Shown here: positions 1 through 11,822 of the stretch, piece by piece
Layout: every line of letters begins with the position of its first letter
How positions within the stretch are numbered: the first letter of the stretch is position 1
Assembly: GCF_003955735.1 (NCBI RefSeq)
Contig: NZ_CP034464.1
Coordinates: forward strand, 2,046,001 to 2,110,000
Reading direction: 5' to 3'
Source of the DNA: Undibacterium parvum
Lineage (GTDB): Bacteria; Pseudomonadota; Gammaproteobacteria; Burkholderiales; Burkholderiaceae_D
Length of the DNA stretch: 64,000 nt
Notes under the pieces: generated by a model
Database searches by the model: none
Seen by the model: only the letters and a program-made list of their open reading frames with translations
What the model was told of the DNA's origin: nothing
Made by a program: the position numbers and the translations under genes

Positions 1-677
<677 letters not shown>

Positions 678-688
678 TTAAATTCAGT

Positions 689-1558
689 TTAGACCGCTGC
701 CGCGCCGGCGACGATCTCGGAAAGCTCTTTGGTAATTGCAGCTTGGCGTGTTTTGTTGTAAATCAACTTCAACTCACCAATTACGCTGACTGCGTTATCG
801 CTAGCTGATTTCATCGCCACCATACGTGCCGACTGTTCAGATGCCATGTTTTCAGCGACAGCCTGATAAATCAGAGCTTCAACATAACGCACCAACAATT
901 CGTCAATCACCGTTTTCGCATCTGGCTCGTAAATGTAATCCCATGAATGGGAAGACTTATTTACTTCGAGTTGATCAGCCTGCAGGGGCAATAACGGCTC
1001 CAACACTGGCTGTTGCTTCATGGTGTTAACAAACTTGTTGTAGCAAACGTAGACTGCATCCAGTCTACCTTCCTGATAGGCGTCCAACATCACCTTCACT
1101 GGACCAATCAACTTATCCAGATGAGGCGTATCGCCGAGTTGCACTGCGTGCCCCACGACTCGTGCGCCCATCCGGTTCAGGAAGCCTAAACCTTTATTAC
1201 CAATTGCGACCGCTTCAAATGTAGCGCCCGACCCATCAAGCTCGCGTAGTTTGTTGGTGACCAAACGCAATACGTTGGTATTCAAGCCACCACACAAACC
1301 CTTGTCAGTAGTAACAAGTATCAGTCCAATTTTCTTGGACTGAGTTTGCTGAACCATGAAAGGATGCGAGTACTCTGGGTTTGCCTGTGCCAAGTTAGCC
1401 GTGATAGTACGAATTTTTTCACTGTACGGACGAGCCGCACGCATTCTATCCTGCGCTTTACGCATTTTAGAAGCAGCGACCATTTCCATCGCTTTAGTGA
1501 TCTTCTTCGTATTTTCTACGCTTTTGATCTTGCCACGTATCTCTTTACCTACAGCCAT
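689..1558 (-). CDS. atpG: ATP synthase F1 subunit gamma
   Basis: Central rotor stalk of F1, coupling c-ring rotation to the conformational changes of the beta subunits. The 289 residues match the usual family length. The N-terminus [20 protein letters not shown] and the C-terminal segment with [14 protein letters not shown] are the two long helices that form the coiled-coil shaft and are the hallmarks of gamma. It lies between atpA (29 bp upstream) and atpD (29 bp downstream) in the canonical order. Nothing unusual was seen. Confidence 0.98.
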   Translation of the reverse strand: MAVGKEIRGKIKSVENTKKITKAMEMVAASKMRKAQDRMRAARPYSEKIRTITANLAQANPEYSHPFMVQQTQSKKIGLILVTTDKGLCGGLNTNVLRLVTNKLRELDGSGATFEAVAIGNKGLGFLNRMGARVVGHAVQLGDTPHLDKLIGPVKVMLDAYQEGRLDAVYVCYNKFVNTMKQQPVLEPLLPLQADQLEVNKSSHSWDYIYEPDAKTVIDELLVRYVEALIYQAVAENMASEQSARMVAMKSASDNAVSVIGELKLIYNKTRQAAITKELSEIVAGAAAV

Positions 1559-1587
1559 GAGTATTGACTCCTTCTAGCTATAGTAAA

Positions 1588-3129
1588 TTAATAGGCGCCG
1601 GATTTTTTGAAATCAGCAATAGCGGCAGACATGGCAGCTTCGCCATCTTTGTCCAGTTGCTTGGTTTCTTCTATCTTTTGCAGCAAAGCAGCATGACTAG
1701 TTTTCATGAAATTATGTATGCCAGCTTCGAAAGCCAAAACCTTCGTGACAGGTACATCATCCAGGAAGCCCTTGTTCGCTGAGAACAAAGTAACTGCCAT
1801 CAGGGAAATCGACAATGGAGCGTACTGAGCTTGTTTCAACAGTTCTGTAACGCGTGCACCACGATCCAACTGCTTACGTGTTGCGGCATCCAGATCCGAA
1901 GCGAACTGCGCAAACGCAGCCAATTCACGATACTGAGCCAAATCGGTACGGATACCGCCGGACAGGTTTTTAATAACCTTAGTCTGAGCAGCACCACCAA
2001 CGCGAGATACCGAAATACCAGCATTAATCGCAGGACGGATACCAGCGTTGAACAAGGATGTTTCCAAGAAGATCTGACCGTCAGTAATCGAAATTACGTT
2101 GGTTGGAACGAAAGCGGAAACGTCACCTGCCTGAGTTTCAATGATAGGCAATGCTGTCAATGAACCTGTTTTACCTTTAACCGCACCGTTGGTGAATTTC
2201 TCAACGTAGTCAGGGTTCACGCGTGCTGCGCGCTCTAACAAACGGGAGTGGAGGTAGAACACGTCACCTGGATAAGCTTCGCGACCTGGTGGACGGCGCA
2301 GCAACAGGGACAACTGACGATAAGCAACAGCTTGCTTGGACAAATCATCATAAATGATCAAGGCATCTTCACCACGATCACGGAAGTATTCGCCCATTGC
2401 GCAACCAGCGTATGCAGAAACATATTGCATAGCAGCCGATTCAGCGGCAGTAGCGGCTACCACGATCGTGTATTCCATTGCGCCGTGGGCTTCTAAAGCA
2501 CGCACTACGTTTTTAACAGAAGACGCTTTTTGACCAATCGCTACATAGATACATGTAACGTTTTGACCTTTTTGGTTGATCACGGCATCAATCGCTACCG
2601 CAGTCTTACCAGTTTGACGATCGCCAATGATCAATTCGCGTTGACCACGACCAACCGGAACCATCGCATCAATCGACTTCAAACCAGTTTGCAGTGGTTC
2701 GGAAACTGATTGACGAGCAATAACGCCCGGTGCGATTTTTTCGATAGGTGTCGTCAATTTAGCATTGATAGGACCTTTACCGTCGATAGGCTGACCCAGT
2801 GCATTAACAACACGGCCGCGCAGTTCTGGGCCGATAGGCACTTCCAGAATACGACCGGTACATTTAACGGTATCGCCTTCGGAAATGTGCTCGTAGTCAC
2901 CCAAAATAACGGCGCCAACGGAATCACGTTCCAAATTCAATGCCAGACCAAATGTATTGCCTGGAAATTCCAGCATCTCACCTTGCATCGCGTCAGACAG
3001 ACCGTGAATGCGGCAGATACCGTCGGTAACGGAAATAACCGTACCTTGATTACGAATCTCAGCGTTATCGCCAAGGCCTTGGATCCGGCTCTTGATCAAT
3101 TCGCTGATTTCTGATGGATTGAGTTGCAT
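1588..3129 (-). CDS. atpA: ATP synthase F1 subunit alpha
   Basis: Non-catalytic nucleotide-binding subunit of the F1 hexamer. It has 513 residues, the standard length. Visible motifs are the P-loop [13 protein letters not shown] near residues 169-181, the N-terminal [16 protein letters not shown] typical of proteobacterial alpha, and the [14 protein letters not shown] and [16 protein letters not shown] signatures. It sits 39 bp after atpH and 29 bp before atpG on the same strand. Confidence 0.98.
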   Translation of the reverse strand: MQLNPSEISELIKSRIQGLGDNAEIRNQGTVISVTDGICRIHGLSDAMQGEMLEFPGNTFGLALNLERDSVGAVILGDYEHISEGDTVKCTGRILEVPIGPELRGRVVNALGQPIDGKGPINAKLTTPIEKIAPGVIARQSVSEPLQTGLKSIDAMVPVGRGQRELIIGDRQTGKTAVAIDAVINQKGQNVTCIYVAIGQKASSVKNVVRALEAHGAMEYTIVVAATAAESAAMQYVSAYAGCAMGEYFRDRGEDALIIYDDLSKQAVAYRQLSLLLRRPPGREAYPGDVFYLHSRLLERAARVNPDYVEKFTNGAVKGKTGSLTALPIIETQAGDVSAFVPTNVISITDGQIFLETSLFNAGIRPAINAGISVSRVGGAAQTKVIKNLSGGIRTDLAQYRELAAFAQFASDLDAATRKQLDRGARVTELLKQAQYAPLSISLMAVTLFSANKGFLDDVPVTKVLAFEAGIHNFMKTSHAALLQKIEETKQLDKDGEAAMSAAIADFKKSGAY

Positions 3130-3168
3130 ACTAACTCCTAAAATTAATTCAGTACTTACGTCCGCTAT

Positions 3169-3702
3169 TTACGCGGTCAAAGCGACGTGCATTCTTTGCA
3201 GCTTGGCACGCACGGAAGTATCCAGTACTTGATCACCAACCACGATATGCACGCCACCGATTAGGCTAGCGTCCACTTTCACGGTCGAGTGCAGCTTGCG
3301 GCCAAATTTCTTTTCCAGCGTGGTCGTCAAATCACTTATCTGCTCTGCCGTCATTTCAAATGCACTAGTAATTTTTGCATCTGCAGCGCCAGCTTCGGCG
3401 TTTTTCAGAGCATGAAATTGAGCAGCGATTTCTGGCAATAAAGTTAAGCGACCGTAGTCAGTGAGCGTAGTAACGAAGTTTTTGGCTTCATCAGTCACTG
3501 GTGACTTCAACACGGACAAGAAAGTCTCAGCAGTTTTCGCCGCTGTGACTTTGGGATTGTGTGCAAGAGCTAGTACATCGGGATGCGCCGCGACTTGCGC
3601 CATCTCGGCAACCAGATCCGACCAAGCGGATAGGTTGCCAGATTTGGCAACACGGAACAAGGCTTCGGCGTAAGGACGAGCGATCGTTGCGAGTTCAGCC
3701 AT
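3169..3702 (-). CDS. atpH: ATP synthase F1 subunit delta
   Basis: Peripheral stator subunit (OSCP equivalent) that ties the top of the F1 hexamer to the b-subunit dimer. The protein has 177 residues, a normal length. It begins [20 protein letters not shown], the conserved helical domain of delta, and ends with the beta-rich [20 protein letters not shown] segment diagnostic for OSCP/delta. The start lies 2 bp after the atpF stop, so translation is probably coupled. Confidence 0.97.
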   Translation of the reverse strand: MAELATIARPYAEALFRVAKSGNLSAWSDLVAEMAQVAAHPDVLALAHNPKVTAAKTAETFLSVLKSPVTDEAKNFVTTLTDYGRLTLLPEIAAQFHALKNAEAGAADAKITSAFEMTAEQISDLTTTLEKKFGRKLHSTVKVDASLIGGVHIVVGDQVLDTSVRAKLQRMHVALTA

Positions 3703-3704
3703 GA

Positions 3705-4175
3705 TTACAGCTCAGTCTTCAATTGGCTCAACATATCTGCGTGAGCAGATGCGTTAACCTCACGCTTGAGAATTTGCTCTGCGCCTTTGACTGCCAATAC
3801 GGCAACCTGGTCGCGCAATTCTTCGCGTGCTTTGGTGACTTGATTGTCAGCTTCAGCTTTGGCGGCAGCGATGATACGCGCAGCTTCTGCATTGGCAACA
3901 TTCTTGGCTTCTTCTAAGATCAATTGCGCGCGCTTTTCAGCATTGGCAACATGCGTCAGACCTTCTTCACGGGCACCAGCCAATTGGGCTTGTACACGTT
4001 TTTCAGCGTCTTGCATCTTTGCCTGGCCTTGATCAGCAGCAGCCAAGCCGTCGGCAATTTTTTGCCTACGAGCATCGATCGCACCAATCAACGGTGGCCA
4101 CACGAATTTCATCGTGAAGAGTGCCAGGATGAAAAACACCCCAGCCTGGTACCACATAGTTTGATTAAGGTTCAC
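3705..4175 (-). CDS. atpF: ATP synthase Fo subunit b
   Basis: Stator stalk subunit of Fo. The 156-residue protein starts [20 protein letters not shown], one N-terminal transmembrane helix (about residues 7-26), and continues as a long charged amphipathic helix rich in Ala, Glu, Lys and Arg that forms the b-dimer coiled coil. Length and architecture match bacterial b. It lies 68 bp after atpE and 2 bp before atpH. Confidence 0.97.
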   Translation of the reverse strand: MNLNQTMWYQAGVFFILALFTMKFVWPPLIGAIDARRQKIADGLAAADQGQAKMQDAEKRVQAQLAGAREEGLTHVANAEKRAQLILEEAKNVANAEAARIIAAAKAEADNQVTKAREELRDQVAVLAVKGAEQILKREVNASAHADMLSQLKTEL

Positions 4176-4243
4176 GGTAGTTTTCCTCTAGAAATTATCG
4201 TTCCGTAAGCAGACTTGCTTACGGTTAGAAAAAGGAAAGCTAA

Positions 4244-4577
<334 letters not shown>

Positions 4578-5408
4578 TTAATGCGCTTCGTGAGCTTGAC
4601 CCATGTACACCAGTGTCAACATCATGAAAATAAATGCTTGCAAGAATACGATCAAAATATGGAAAATTGCCCATATAGAACCGGCGAACAAATGTCCAAT
4701 ACCACCGAATACTGTTGCTGTAGAACCCAATAAGGCGATCAACAAGAACAACAGCTCACCGGCGAACATGTTACCGAAAAGTCGCATACCTAAAGAGAAG
4801 GTTTTCGCTGCGTATTCAACCAGATTCAAGGCCAGATTGGCTGGGAACATCATAGGACCGAAAGGCGCAGAGAATAATTCTTTTACGAAACCGCCTGCAC
4901 CTTTGATTTTCACGCTGTAATACATCATCAAGGCAAAAATACCAACAGAAATACCTAGAGTGCCGTTCAAATCAGCGGTAGGGACAACGCGGTGGTGAAT
5001 GCCGGAATCGATTCCTAAAGCAGGGAAAATCCAAACGGAGAACAAATCGACAGGCAAGAAATCTAGCGAGTTCATCAAGGCAACCCAAACAAACACGGTC
5101 AAAGCCATAGGTGCGATGAAACTAGTGTTGCCGTGCACGATGCTCTTGGCTTGGTTATCGACCATCTCTACCAGCATTTCAACCGCAGACTGAAAGCGAC
5201 CTGGCACACCAGAACTCGCCTTGCGTGCGGCCATATACATCAACAAACTACCAATGACGCCACAAGCGATAGACCAAAACAGGGTATCGTAATTGAGGAT
5301 GGACATGTCCACCAAGGCGACTTGTTGTTCATGCGAATTAGATAAATGTCCCAAATGATGGGAGATATATTCTGACGCTGTAGGTGCTGCGTGCTCAGTT
5401 GCGCTCAT
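4578..5408 (-). CDS. atpB: ATP synthase Fo subunit a
   Basis: Stator channel subunit of Fo, which provides the two proton half-channels against the c-ring. The 276-residue integral membrane protein has several hydrophobic helices. The near-invariant arginine is in the segment [16 protein letters not shown], and the C-terminal helix contains [20 protein letters not shown], as in other a subunits. It starts 2 bp after the atpI stop. Confidence 0.97.
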   Translation of the reverse strand: MSATEHAAPTASEYISHHLGHLSNSHEQQVALVDMSILNYDTLFWSIACGVIGSLLMYMAARKASSGVPGRFQSAVEMLVEMVDNQAKSIVHGNTSFIAPMALTVFVWVALMNSLDFLPVDLFSVWIFPALGIDSGIHHRVVPTADLNGTLGISVGIFALMMYYSVKIKGAGGFVKELFSAPFGPMMFPANLALNLVEYAAKTFSLGMRLFGNMFAGELLFLLIALLGSTATVFGGIGHLFAGSIWAIFHILIVFLQAFIFMMLTLVYMGQAHEAH

Positions 5409-5410
5409 AA

Positions 5411-5749
5411 TTAGTGTCTAAATAGTAAAATGAAATAACTTTTCAATATCACAACGATCCCAGCGATAAACGCTACCCAATGCAAATCGTGATACAACCA
5501 AACAACCGCAATCATTAATGCAATTGTTGACCCAATTTTTATAAATTCACCGATAAAAAAGTTCATCGGGTTGGCGCCCCCAGGTTTTTTCGCGCTGGAA
5601 TTTAAGCGCAATGCAAACAAAGAGTTAGGGACGGCACAACATAGTCCACCAAACAAGGCTGAGATTCCAGCCGTAACACCAGCAAGCAAACCAGCGATCA
5701 GGGCGACGACCAAAGCTGCTGTCAATTGCAACAGAACTAAACGCGCCAT
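5411..5749 (-). CDS. atpI: ATP synthase subunit I (AtpI-like)
   Basis: A 112-residue protein with four predicted transmembrane helices as the first gene of the atp operon. The family assists c-ring assembly and is poorly conserved. Sequence support is the hydrophobic profile, the [16 protein letters not shown] segment seen in betaproteobacterial AtpI, and the position 2 bp before atpB. The start is the ATG at 5749. Confidence 0.9.
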   Translation of the reverse strand: MARLVLLQLTAALVVALIAGLLAGVTAGISALFGGLCCAVPNSLFALRLNSSAKKPGGANPMNFFIGEFIKIGSTIALMIAVVWLYHDLHWVAFIAGIVVILKSYFILLFRH

Positions 5750-5925
5750 GCGATTTCCTCACTATTCATTTCTTAAATTTTAGCCTTGGCTATTGAAGCA
5801 CTTGCGTTTGCCGCCATATTTCCAACCGAAGAATAAACGCAGGCCAACCAAAACCACGGAATTATACGTGCTTGTTCCCACCATCGTCAAACGTTTGATG
5901 TGCTACATCAAAATGAGACATGTAC

Positions 5926-6492
5926 TTATCTGGTGCAAATCTGCGAATTGTTGGCATTCTGCATTAGCTCTGCTAGCCATTGCTGGCCCTGCGACCAAGC
6001 CGCCAGACCAGACTCGCCATTGATATGGCCCTTTGCACCAATACAGTGAAATTGCGCGCCCCAGGCTTCGGCCCATAGCCTGGCAAGACCTAATTCACAC
6101 CATGGATCATTATCGGAGGCAATAACCGTTGTCGGAAACGGCAGCGACCTGGTCGGCATAGGCGAAAAATCTGGAGCGGGAAACTGTACTCTTGCGACAT
6201 CCGGCGGCGCAACTAGTAAAGCCCCTCTAACTCTGGCTTTGTCGGTGTTTGCCAACAAACTGCTCTGCGCCCAATGTGCGAGCAAGGCGCAGCCTAGGCT
6301 ATGGGCGACGATAACGACAGATTCCTCAGTGTCACTAATCTGCTGATCGAGGCTGGTTAACCAATCTGAGCAATTGGGCTGGTCCCAGTTTTTCTGCTGC
6401 ACGCGACTGACATTGGGCAGCGCAGATTCCCAAAGACTCTGCCAATGCGCCGGGCCTGAATTATACAAACCCGGCAATAGCAATATTTTCAT
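5926..6492 (-). CDS. RBBP9/YdeN-type alpha/beta serine hydrolase
   Basis: Small single-domain alpha/beta hydrolase of about 188 residues. The N-terminus MKILLLPGLYNSGPAHWQ is the first strand and oxyanion loop of the RBBP9/YdeN family. AHSLG holds the nucleophilic serine, ASDNDPW supplies the acidic residue, and GAKGHINGESG the histidine. The physiological substrate is unknown. The ATG at 6492 is preferred, with a weak AGAG upstream. A TTG at 6507 overlapping the parB stop would add five residues. The link with parB is coupling by position only; a role in segregation is not implied. Confidence 0.85.
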   Translation of the reverse strand: MKILLLPGLYNSGPAHWQSLWESALPNVSRVQQKNWDQPNCSDWLTSLDQQISDTEESVVIVAHSLGCALLAHWAQSSLLANTDKARVRGALLVAPPDVARVQFPAPDFSPMPTRSLPFPTTVIASDNDPWCELGLARLWAEAWGAQFHCIGAKGHINGESGLAAWSQGQQWLAELMQNANNSQICTR

Positions 6493-6503
6493 CCGACTCT
6501 GGC

Positions 6504-7397
6504 TCAATGCCCGCGAATTTTCAAGATCACGCCATCCAAGGAATCGAGGTCAGCGAAGTCGATCAGCATCTGACCGCGTCCCTTGCTACCCATCTTAAGA
6601 GTGACCTGAGTCGCCAGCATGTCCGACAACTCCTCTTCCAGTCGCGTGATATCCCTGGATTTTTCTGGCTTGTCGCGCAGCTTGGCGGGAGTGTTTAATT
6701 CTGTCGTGGTGCGCTGAACCAATTTTTCGGCCTCGCGTACTGACATGCGCTTGGCCACAACTTCATTTGCCAACTGAATTTGCGTTGCGGCATCAGTTGC
6801 CAATAAGGCACGCGCATGTCCCATATCGATATCACCCGCCATCAACATGGTTTGTACAGGTTTGGCTAAATTCAATAAACGCAATAAATTGGACACTGCG
6901 CTGCGCGACCTGCCAACCGCATTCGCTGCTTGCTCGTGAGTAAACGCAAAATCAGAAATCAGGCGATGGATACCTTGCGCTTCCTCTAAAGGATTCAGGT
7001 CTTCACGTTGTATGTTTTCGATCAAGGCCATCGCCGCCGCGGCCTGATCGTCTACATCTTTCACCAAGACCGGCACTTCTTCCAGACCCGCCATCTGCGA
7101 GGCCCGATAGCGCCTCTCACCTGCGATGATCTCGTAACGGGTAACACCATTGGTTTGGCCGATAGGCCGCACCAGGATAGGTTGCATCAAGCCCTGTGCC
7201 TTGATTGATGCGGCTAACTCAGTGAGCGCGCCTTCATCCATGCGGGTACGAGGCTGATACTTGCCGGCCTGCATCAAACTGACATGCAGACTGGTCGGAG
7301 CTCCCGCCACTGTTTCTACCGCCTCGGCAAAATCACCAGCGCCATCAAATAGCGCTTCCAATCCACGGCCTAAGCCTTTTTGTTTTTTTGTTGCCAT
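6504..7397 (-). CDS. parB: Chromosome partitioning protein ParB
   Basis: Chromosomal ParB (Spo0J type), a CTP-dependent clamp that loads at parS and spreads on DNA to organise origin segregation. It has 297 residues. The N-terminal region carries GERRYRA (Box II, CTP/arginine motif). The central helix-turn-helix is FTHEQAANAVGRSRSAVSNL, and a C-terminal dimerisation domain follows (IDFADLDSLDGVILKIRG). The start ATG overlaps the parA stop by one base. Its likely binding sites lie in this window at 10914-10929 and 10965-10980. Confidence 0.97.
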   Translation of the reverse strand: MATKKQKGLGRGLEALFDGAGDFAEAVETVAGAPTSLHVSLMQAGKYQPRTRMDEGALTELAASIKAQGLMQPILVRPIGQTNGVTRYEIIAGERRYRASQMAGLEEVPVLVKDVDDQAAAAMALIENIQREDLNPLEEAQGIHRLISDFAFTHEQAANAVGRSRSAVSNLLRLLNLAKPVQTMLMAGDIDMGHARALLATDAATQIQLANEVVAKRMSVREAEKLVQRTTTELNTPAKLRDKPEKSRDITRLEEELSDMLATQVTLKMGSKGRGQMLIDFADLDSLDGVILKIRGH

Positions 7398-8176
7398 TAT
7401 TTTGCATCCAATAATTTAATTCTTTCAAGCATCTCGGCACCAAAGGCAATATAGGCTTGCGCGCCTTTCGAGGAGGGGTCAAACACCACACCCGGCATCC
7501 CATACGACGGTGCTTCGGCTAAACGTACATTGCGCGGTATCACGGTGGCAAATACCTTGTCGCCGAAATGTTGTTCTAGCTGATCAGAAACTTGTTGCGA
7601 CAGTGTCATGCGCGGATCAAACATGACCCGTAATAAGCCGACGATTTTCAGATCCGGATTCAGATTAACCGCTACTTTTTTGATGGTATTGGAAAGATCC
7701 GACAAACCTTCCAACGCATAATATTCACACTGCATAGGAATAATCACACCATGCGCGGCACACAGGCCGTTCAGGGTCAGCATCGATAAGGCTGGTGGAC
7801 AATCGATCAAGATAAAGTCGTAGTCTGCGCTCACTTCTTTTAAGGCATCGCGCAGACGCTTGTCACGGTTTTCTAATTCCACCATTTCAACTTCGGCACC
7901 GGCTAACTCGCGATTGGCTGGTAAGACGTCAAATTTGCCGGCCTCAGAGCGCACACGCGCCGTCTTGACATCACTCATGCCTAATAAGACTTCGTAAATC
8001 GAGCAAGTCAGCTTCGCCTTGTTGATGCCGGCACCCATGGTGGCATTGCCTTGTGGATCGAGATCAACCAACAACACTCTTTGATCCAGTTTTGCCAGAC
8101 CGGCAGCAAGATTGACTGTCGTCGTGGTTTTGCCGACGCCACCTTTTTGGTTCGCAACACAAAATATTTTTGTCAT
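7397..8176 (-). CDS. parA: Chromosome partitioning ATPase ParA (Soj)
   Basis: MinD/ParA-family ATPase that forms dynamic gradients on the nucleoid and pulls ParB-parS complexes. It has 259 residues. The N-terminus has the deviant Walker A QKGGVGKTTTTVNLA with its signature lysine, DLDPQGN and the Walker B LIDCPPALSML. There is no N-terminal DNA-binding extension, as expected for chromosomal Soj. It is followed directly by parB and preceded by rsmG. Confidence 0.97.
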   Translation of the reverse strand: MTKIFCVANQKGGVGKTTTTVNLAAGLAKLDQRVLLVDLDPQGNATMGAGINKAKLTCSIYEVLLGMSDVKTARVRSEAGKFDVLPANRELAGAEVEMVELENRDKRLRDALKEVSADYDFILIDCPPALSMLTLNGLCAAHGVIIPMQCEYYALEGLSDLSNTIKKVAVNLNPDLKIVGLLRVMFDPRMTLSQQVSDQLEQHFGDKVFATVIPRNVRLAEAPSYGMPGVVFDPSSKGAQAYIAFGAEMLERIKLLDAK

Positions 8177-8226
8177 TTTGCTCTAAGTAAGGTTCGTTTC
8201 AACTTCAACGCTGGGTTGAAATTCGA

Positions 8227-8871
8227 TTAAGATTTTTTAATGTAGATCATGTGGCGTTCCACATCCAAACCCGGAACTGTCAGCACTTCAATTGAGCTCA
8301 CTTCCCATCCGCTAGGCATGCGTTCAATTTCTTCATTCGGATTGACGCCCTTCATCGCGAAGAATTGACCGCCCTCTGCCAGCAGATGACCCGACCAGTT
8401 AATGAAATTGCGGAGTTCAGAAAAAGCGCGCGAAGTAATCACGTCAAATTTATCTTGCACCTGCAAGGCCTCGACTCGACCGGTGTGCACCGTGACATTC
8501 TTCAAACCCAGTTCGGCTTTGGCCTGATTCAGGAAAGCCGTCTTTTTATTCACGGTATCAATCATGGAAATGCGTTTGTCTGGATAACAAATTGCCAATA
8601 TCATCCCAGGCAAACCGCCACCGGAACCCACATCTAAAATATTTTTTGCGTCTTTAAAAGCATGCGCAGCGGAAAGAGAATCCAGCAGATGTTGCTTGAC
8701 CATTTCCTTAGGATCGCGCACTGATGTTAAATTATAAATTGAATTCCACTTATGCAACAATGCTAAATAAGCAACCATTTTAGCCAATTGTTCATCACTT
8801 AAAGAAAGTGGGAGTAATTTAACGCCGTCGTGTAACATCGCGCTTAATTCATCGGCATTAAATCCACTCAT
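8227..8871 (-). CDS. rsmG: 16S rRNA (guanine527-N7)-methyltransferase RsmG (GidB)
   Basis: SAM-dependent methyltransferase that modifies G527 of 16S rRNA. The protein has 214 residues, a typical length. The SAM-binding loop is [17 protein letters not shown], and the family motifs HLLDSLSA and [14 protein letters not shown] are present. The start overlaps the mnmG stop by 4 bp (ATGA), a classic gidA-gidB arrangement. Confidence 0.97.
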   Translation of the reverse strand: MSGFNADELSAMLHDGVKLLPLSLSDEQLAKMVAYLALLHKWNSIYNLTSVRDPKEMVKQHLLDSLSAAHAFKDAKNILDVGSGGGLPGMILAICYPDKRISMIDTVNKKTAFLNQAKAELGLKNVTVHTGRVEALQVQDKFDVITSRAFSELRNFINWSGHLLAEGGQFFAMKGVNPNEEIERMPSGWEVSSIEVLTVPGLDVERHMIYIKKS

Positions 8872-10823
8872 GATATTTCGCCTTCATTTTCTATTCCGCT
8901 AGGTATCATCTCTACTTTAGCAAACTGTTGAAAACCGCGTTTTTTCAGATGCACCAGCAAAAGAGAAATTGCAGCTGGCGTTACGCCAGAAACCCGGCCG
9001 CACTGCCCCAGCGTTTCTGGTCTAAATTTGTTCAATTTTTGCTTTACCTCTACCGACAGGCTATTCACTTCCAGGTAATCAAAATCCTCAGGCATCTTCA
9101 GGTTTTCGAAATATAACTGCCGCTCGACTTCTTTGGCCTGGCGTTCTATATAACCAGAATATTTAACCTGTATTTCAACCTGGTCTTTCACCGCATCATC
9201 GGCAACACCCGGGCCAGCCAGGGTCTGCGCTTCTTTACCAACTAGACTCATCAGACTATCGTAAGTAACTTGCGGGCGACGTAATAAATCTGCCAAAGAA
9301 TATTCACGCTCCAAAGCCTTGCCAACTACCCGCTCCGCCTCAGCGTCTTCCACCAAGCGCGGACTAACCCAAGTCGATTTAAGTCTTTCCATTTCACGTG
9401 AAACAGCTTCTCGTTTGATTTCAAACTGAGCCCACTGCGCCTCGCTGACGCAACCGAGTTGACGGCCAATTTCAGTCAGGCGCATATCGGCATTATCTTC
9501 TCGCAGGCTGAGTCTATATTCGGCACGACTGGTAAACATGCGATACGGCTCTTGCACACCCTTGCTAGTAAGGTCATCGACCAATACGCCAAGATAAGCT
9601 TCGTCACGGCGTGGCACCCAGGCATCGCGCCCTTGCGTTTGCAAGGCGGCATTTAAACCGGCCAACATCCCTTGCGCTGCAGCCTCTTCATAGCCAGTGG
9701 TGCCATTAATTTGCCCGGCAAAAAACAAGCCCTTGATCTGACGGGTTTCCAAGGACGTCTTTAAACCACGCGGATCAAAGTAATCATATTCAATCGCATA
9801 ACCAGGCCGCAAGATATACGCGTTTTCCATGCCACGCATGGAGCGGACTAAATCCAACTGCACATCGAAGGGCAAACTAGTCGAGATACCGTTAGGGTAG
9901 TATTCATTGGTAGTCAGACCTTCTGGCTCCAAGAATATCTGATGCGAATCCTTACCAGAGAAGCGATGGATTTTGTCTTCAATGGACGGGCAATAACGTG
10001 GACCTACCCCTTCGATCACGCCGGTGTACATAGGACTACGATCAAGACCGGCGCGAATAATGTCATGCGTGCGCTCATTGGTATGCGTAATCCAGCAAGG
10101 CAATTGGCGCGGATGCATAGCCACATTACCCATGACAGAAAACACCGGGATAGGATTAAGATCCCCCGCCTGCTCCTGCATCACAGAAAAATCGATACTA
10201 CGACCATCGATACGCGGTGGCGTACCGGTCTTCAAACGACCTTGCGGCAAGGCGAGCTCTTTGAGTCTGGACGACAAGGAGATCGCCGGTGGATCGCCAG
10301 CCCGACCAGCTGCATAGCTATTGAGACCAACATGAATTTTTCCATCAAGAAAAGTTCCGGCAGTAAGCACCACAGATCTAGCACGAAAACGCACCCCAAC
10401 CTGAGTGACAGCACCGACAACTCTATCGCCCTCCACCATCAGATCATCTACTGCCTGCTGAAATATCCACAGATTTTCTTGGTTTTCCAGGCGACTGCGA
10501 ATTGCCTGCTTATACAAAATACGATCAGCCTGAGCCCGGGTCGCGCGCACCGCCGGCCCCTTGGACGAATTCAAAATACGGAACTGTATCCCAGCCTCGT
10601 CGGTGGCAATCGCCATAGCGCCGCCCATGGCGTCGACCTCTTTGACCAGATGGCCTTTACCGATTCCACCTATCGATGGGTTACAAGACATCTGCCCCAA
10701 GGTCTCGATATTATGGGTAAGCAAGAGGGTTTTTTGCCCCATGCGTGCGGCAGCCAAGGCCGCCTCTGTACCGGCATGACCACCACCAACAACGATTACA
10801 TCAAATTCTTTTGGATAAAACAT
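8868..10823 (-). CDS. mnmG: tRNA uridine 5-carboxymethylaminomethyl modification enzyme MnmG (GidA)
   Basis: FAD-dependent partner of MnmE that installs the cmnm5 group at U34 of certain tRNAs. The 651-residue length is standard. The N-terminus shows the dinucleotide fold [40 protein letters not shown] and the C-terminal [14 protein letters not shown] are further signatures. The upstream 160 bp hold two perfect parS sites. A parS-like sequence also lies inside the coding region at 9390-9405. Confidence 0.98.
   Translation of the reverse strand: MFYPKEFDVIVVGGGHAGTEAALAAARMGQKTLLLTHNIETLGQMSCNPSIGGIGKGHLVKEVDAMGGAMAIATDEAGIQFRILNSSKGPAVRATRAQADRILYKQAIRSRLENQENLWIFQQAVDDLMVEGDRVVGAVTQVGVRFRARSVVLTAGTFLDGKIHVGLNSYAAGRAGDPPAISLSSRLKELALPQGRLKTGTPPRIDGRSIDFSVMQEQAGDLNPIPVFSVMGNVAMHPRQLPCWITHTNERTHDIIRAGLDRSPMYTGVIEGVGPRYCPSIEDKIHRFSGKDSHQIFLEPEGLTTNEYYPNGISTSLPFDVQLDLVRSMRGMENAYILRPGYAIEYDYFDPRGLKTSLETRQIKGLFFAGQINGTTGYEEAAAQGMLAGLNAALQTQGRDAWVPRRDEAYLGVLVDDLTSKGVQEPYRMFTSRAEYRLSLREDNADMRLTEIGRQLGCVSEAQWAQFEIKREAVSREMERLKSTWVSPRLVEDAEAERVVGKALEREYSLADLLRRPQVTYDSLMSLVGKEAQTLAGPGVADDAVKDQVEIQVKYSGYIERQAKEVERQLYFENLKMPEDFDYLEVNSLSVEVKQKLNKFRPETLGQCGRVSGVTPAAISLLLVHLKKRGFQQFAKVEMIPSGIENEGEIS
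9390..9405. other. Degenerate parS-like site inside mnmG
   Basis: On the mnmG coding strand the sequence TGTTTCACGTGAAATG matches the parS consensus TGTTTCACGTGAAACA at 14 of 16 positions; only the last two bases differ. It encodes an ordinary part of MnmG (Val-Ser-Arg-Glu-Met). It lies about 1.5 kb from the two perfect sites, so it may be a weak third ParB site. Chance is possible. Confidence 0.5.
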
Positions 10824-10913
10824 GGCTTACTTTTACTCAAGGAGTGCTCTGGAAGGTAGAGATTATAAAGGTTTTTAAGAGTTGGCCCTGACAAGAAAAT
10901 AGTTTAGAGCGTT

Positions 10914-10929
10914 TGTTTCACGTGAAACA
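10914..10929. other. parS centromere site 1
   Basis: Perfect 16-bp palindrome TGTTTCACGTGAAACA, the universal chromosomal parS sequence recognised by ParB. It lies between mnmG and the TSUP gene, 2.7 kb upstream of parA. Confidence 0.96.
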
Positions 10930-10964
10930 GCAGATATTACTGATTCGATCAAGACAAAACAGCC

Positions 10965-10980
10965 TGTTTCACGTGAAACA
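10965..10980. other. parS centromere site 2
   Basis: Second perfect copy of TGTTTCACGTGAAACA, 51 bp from the first (start to start) and only 4 bp from the end of the TSUP gene. A close pair should give strong ParB loading. Confidence 0.96.
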
Positions 10981-10984
10981 ATGT

Positions 10985-11743
10985 CTATTTAAAAAAGGCG
11001 TCAAAGCTAGTTTTTATTATTAGACAAGCAACAACCACCAAGAACATCTTGCGTACAAAACCACTGCCATGTTTAATTGCCAGCCGGCTACCTGTCACTG
11101 AGCCTAGTACCCCACACACCGCCATGGCCAAACCAAGCTGCCAAATGACATGCCCGCTAAAGCCAAACCACAATAAGGCAGCCGCATTACAGGCCACATT
11201 AAGCAGCTTGGCAACTGCCGACGCACGTAAAAAATCAAACCCAAACATCCGCACGAATACAAACACGAAGAAGCTGCCAGTGCCGGGACCAAAAAATCCA
11301 TCATAAAACCCTATTAGCCCGCCCGCCAGCATAGCCATCCCTATTTCTTTATTGCCAGCAAACAGAGGTGTATGACTCACCCCTAACTCCTTCTTTTTAA
11401 AAGTGTAGATAGCAATCGCCAACAGGATAAAGGGCAAGGCCGTGCGCAAATACGTAGGCGGTATATGCGTTACCAGTATCGCCCCACAAAACGAAAATAC
11501 AAAAGCCATGGCCGCCGCTGGCAATACCATAGACCAACGCAGACTGACTACCCGCAGATAATTTGCCGCCGCCACCGAAGTGCCCCAGATACTGGCCAGC
11601 TTATTCGTCCCCAGTAAAGTCGCTGGCGCAGTGCCCGGCATAAAAGAAAACAAGGCCGGTACCTGGATCAAACCACCACCACCTACCACCGCATCTACCA
11701 AGCCGGCAAAAAATGCGGCAAGCGCCAAAACAAAAAAATCCAT
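10985..11743 (-). CDS. TSUP (TauE/SafE) family membrane transporter
   Basis: A 252-residue integral membrane protein with about seven or eight hydrophobic helices. The N-terminus ALAAFFAGLVDAVVGGGGLI is the conserved first repeat of the TauE/SafE (TSUP) family. GLIGFYDGFFGPGTGSFF in the middle is the second-repeat motif. Members export or import sulfite, sulfoacetate or other organosulfur anions; the substrate cannot be inferred. It is divergent from the adjacent alcohol dehydrogenase gene, with a 79-bp gap. It ends just 4 bp from parS site 2. Confidence 0.92.
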   Translation of the reverse strand: MDFFVLALAAFFAGLVDAVVGGGGLIQVPALFSFMPGTAPATLLGTNKLASIWGTSVAAANYLRVVSLRWSMVLPAAAMAFVFSFCGAILVTHIPPTYLRTALPFILLAIAIYTFKKKELGVSHTPLFAGNKEIGMAMLAGGLIGFYDGFFGPGTGSFFVFVFVRMFGFDFLRASAVAKLLNVACNAAALLWFGFSGHVIWQLGLAMAVCGVLGSVTGSRLAIKHGSGFVRKMFLVVVACLIIKTSFDAFFK

Positions 11744-11822
11744 ACTGTACTTAGTGAAATTTATTCAAGCTGACAGGATAACAAGTCTTGCTACAATTAG
11801 AGCAACCAGGAGTAAAGAGAAG

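Noticed and set aside
9942..10859. 305-codon open frame on the plus strand opposite mnmG
   Set aside because: It lies antisense to a clearly conserved gene, has no recognisable domains, and its composition is that of a complement of coding sequence.
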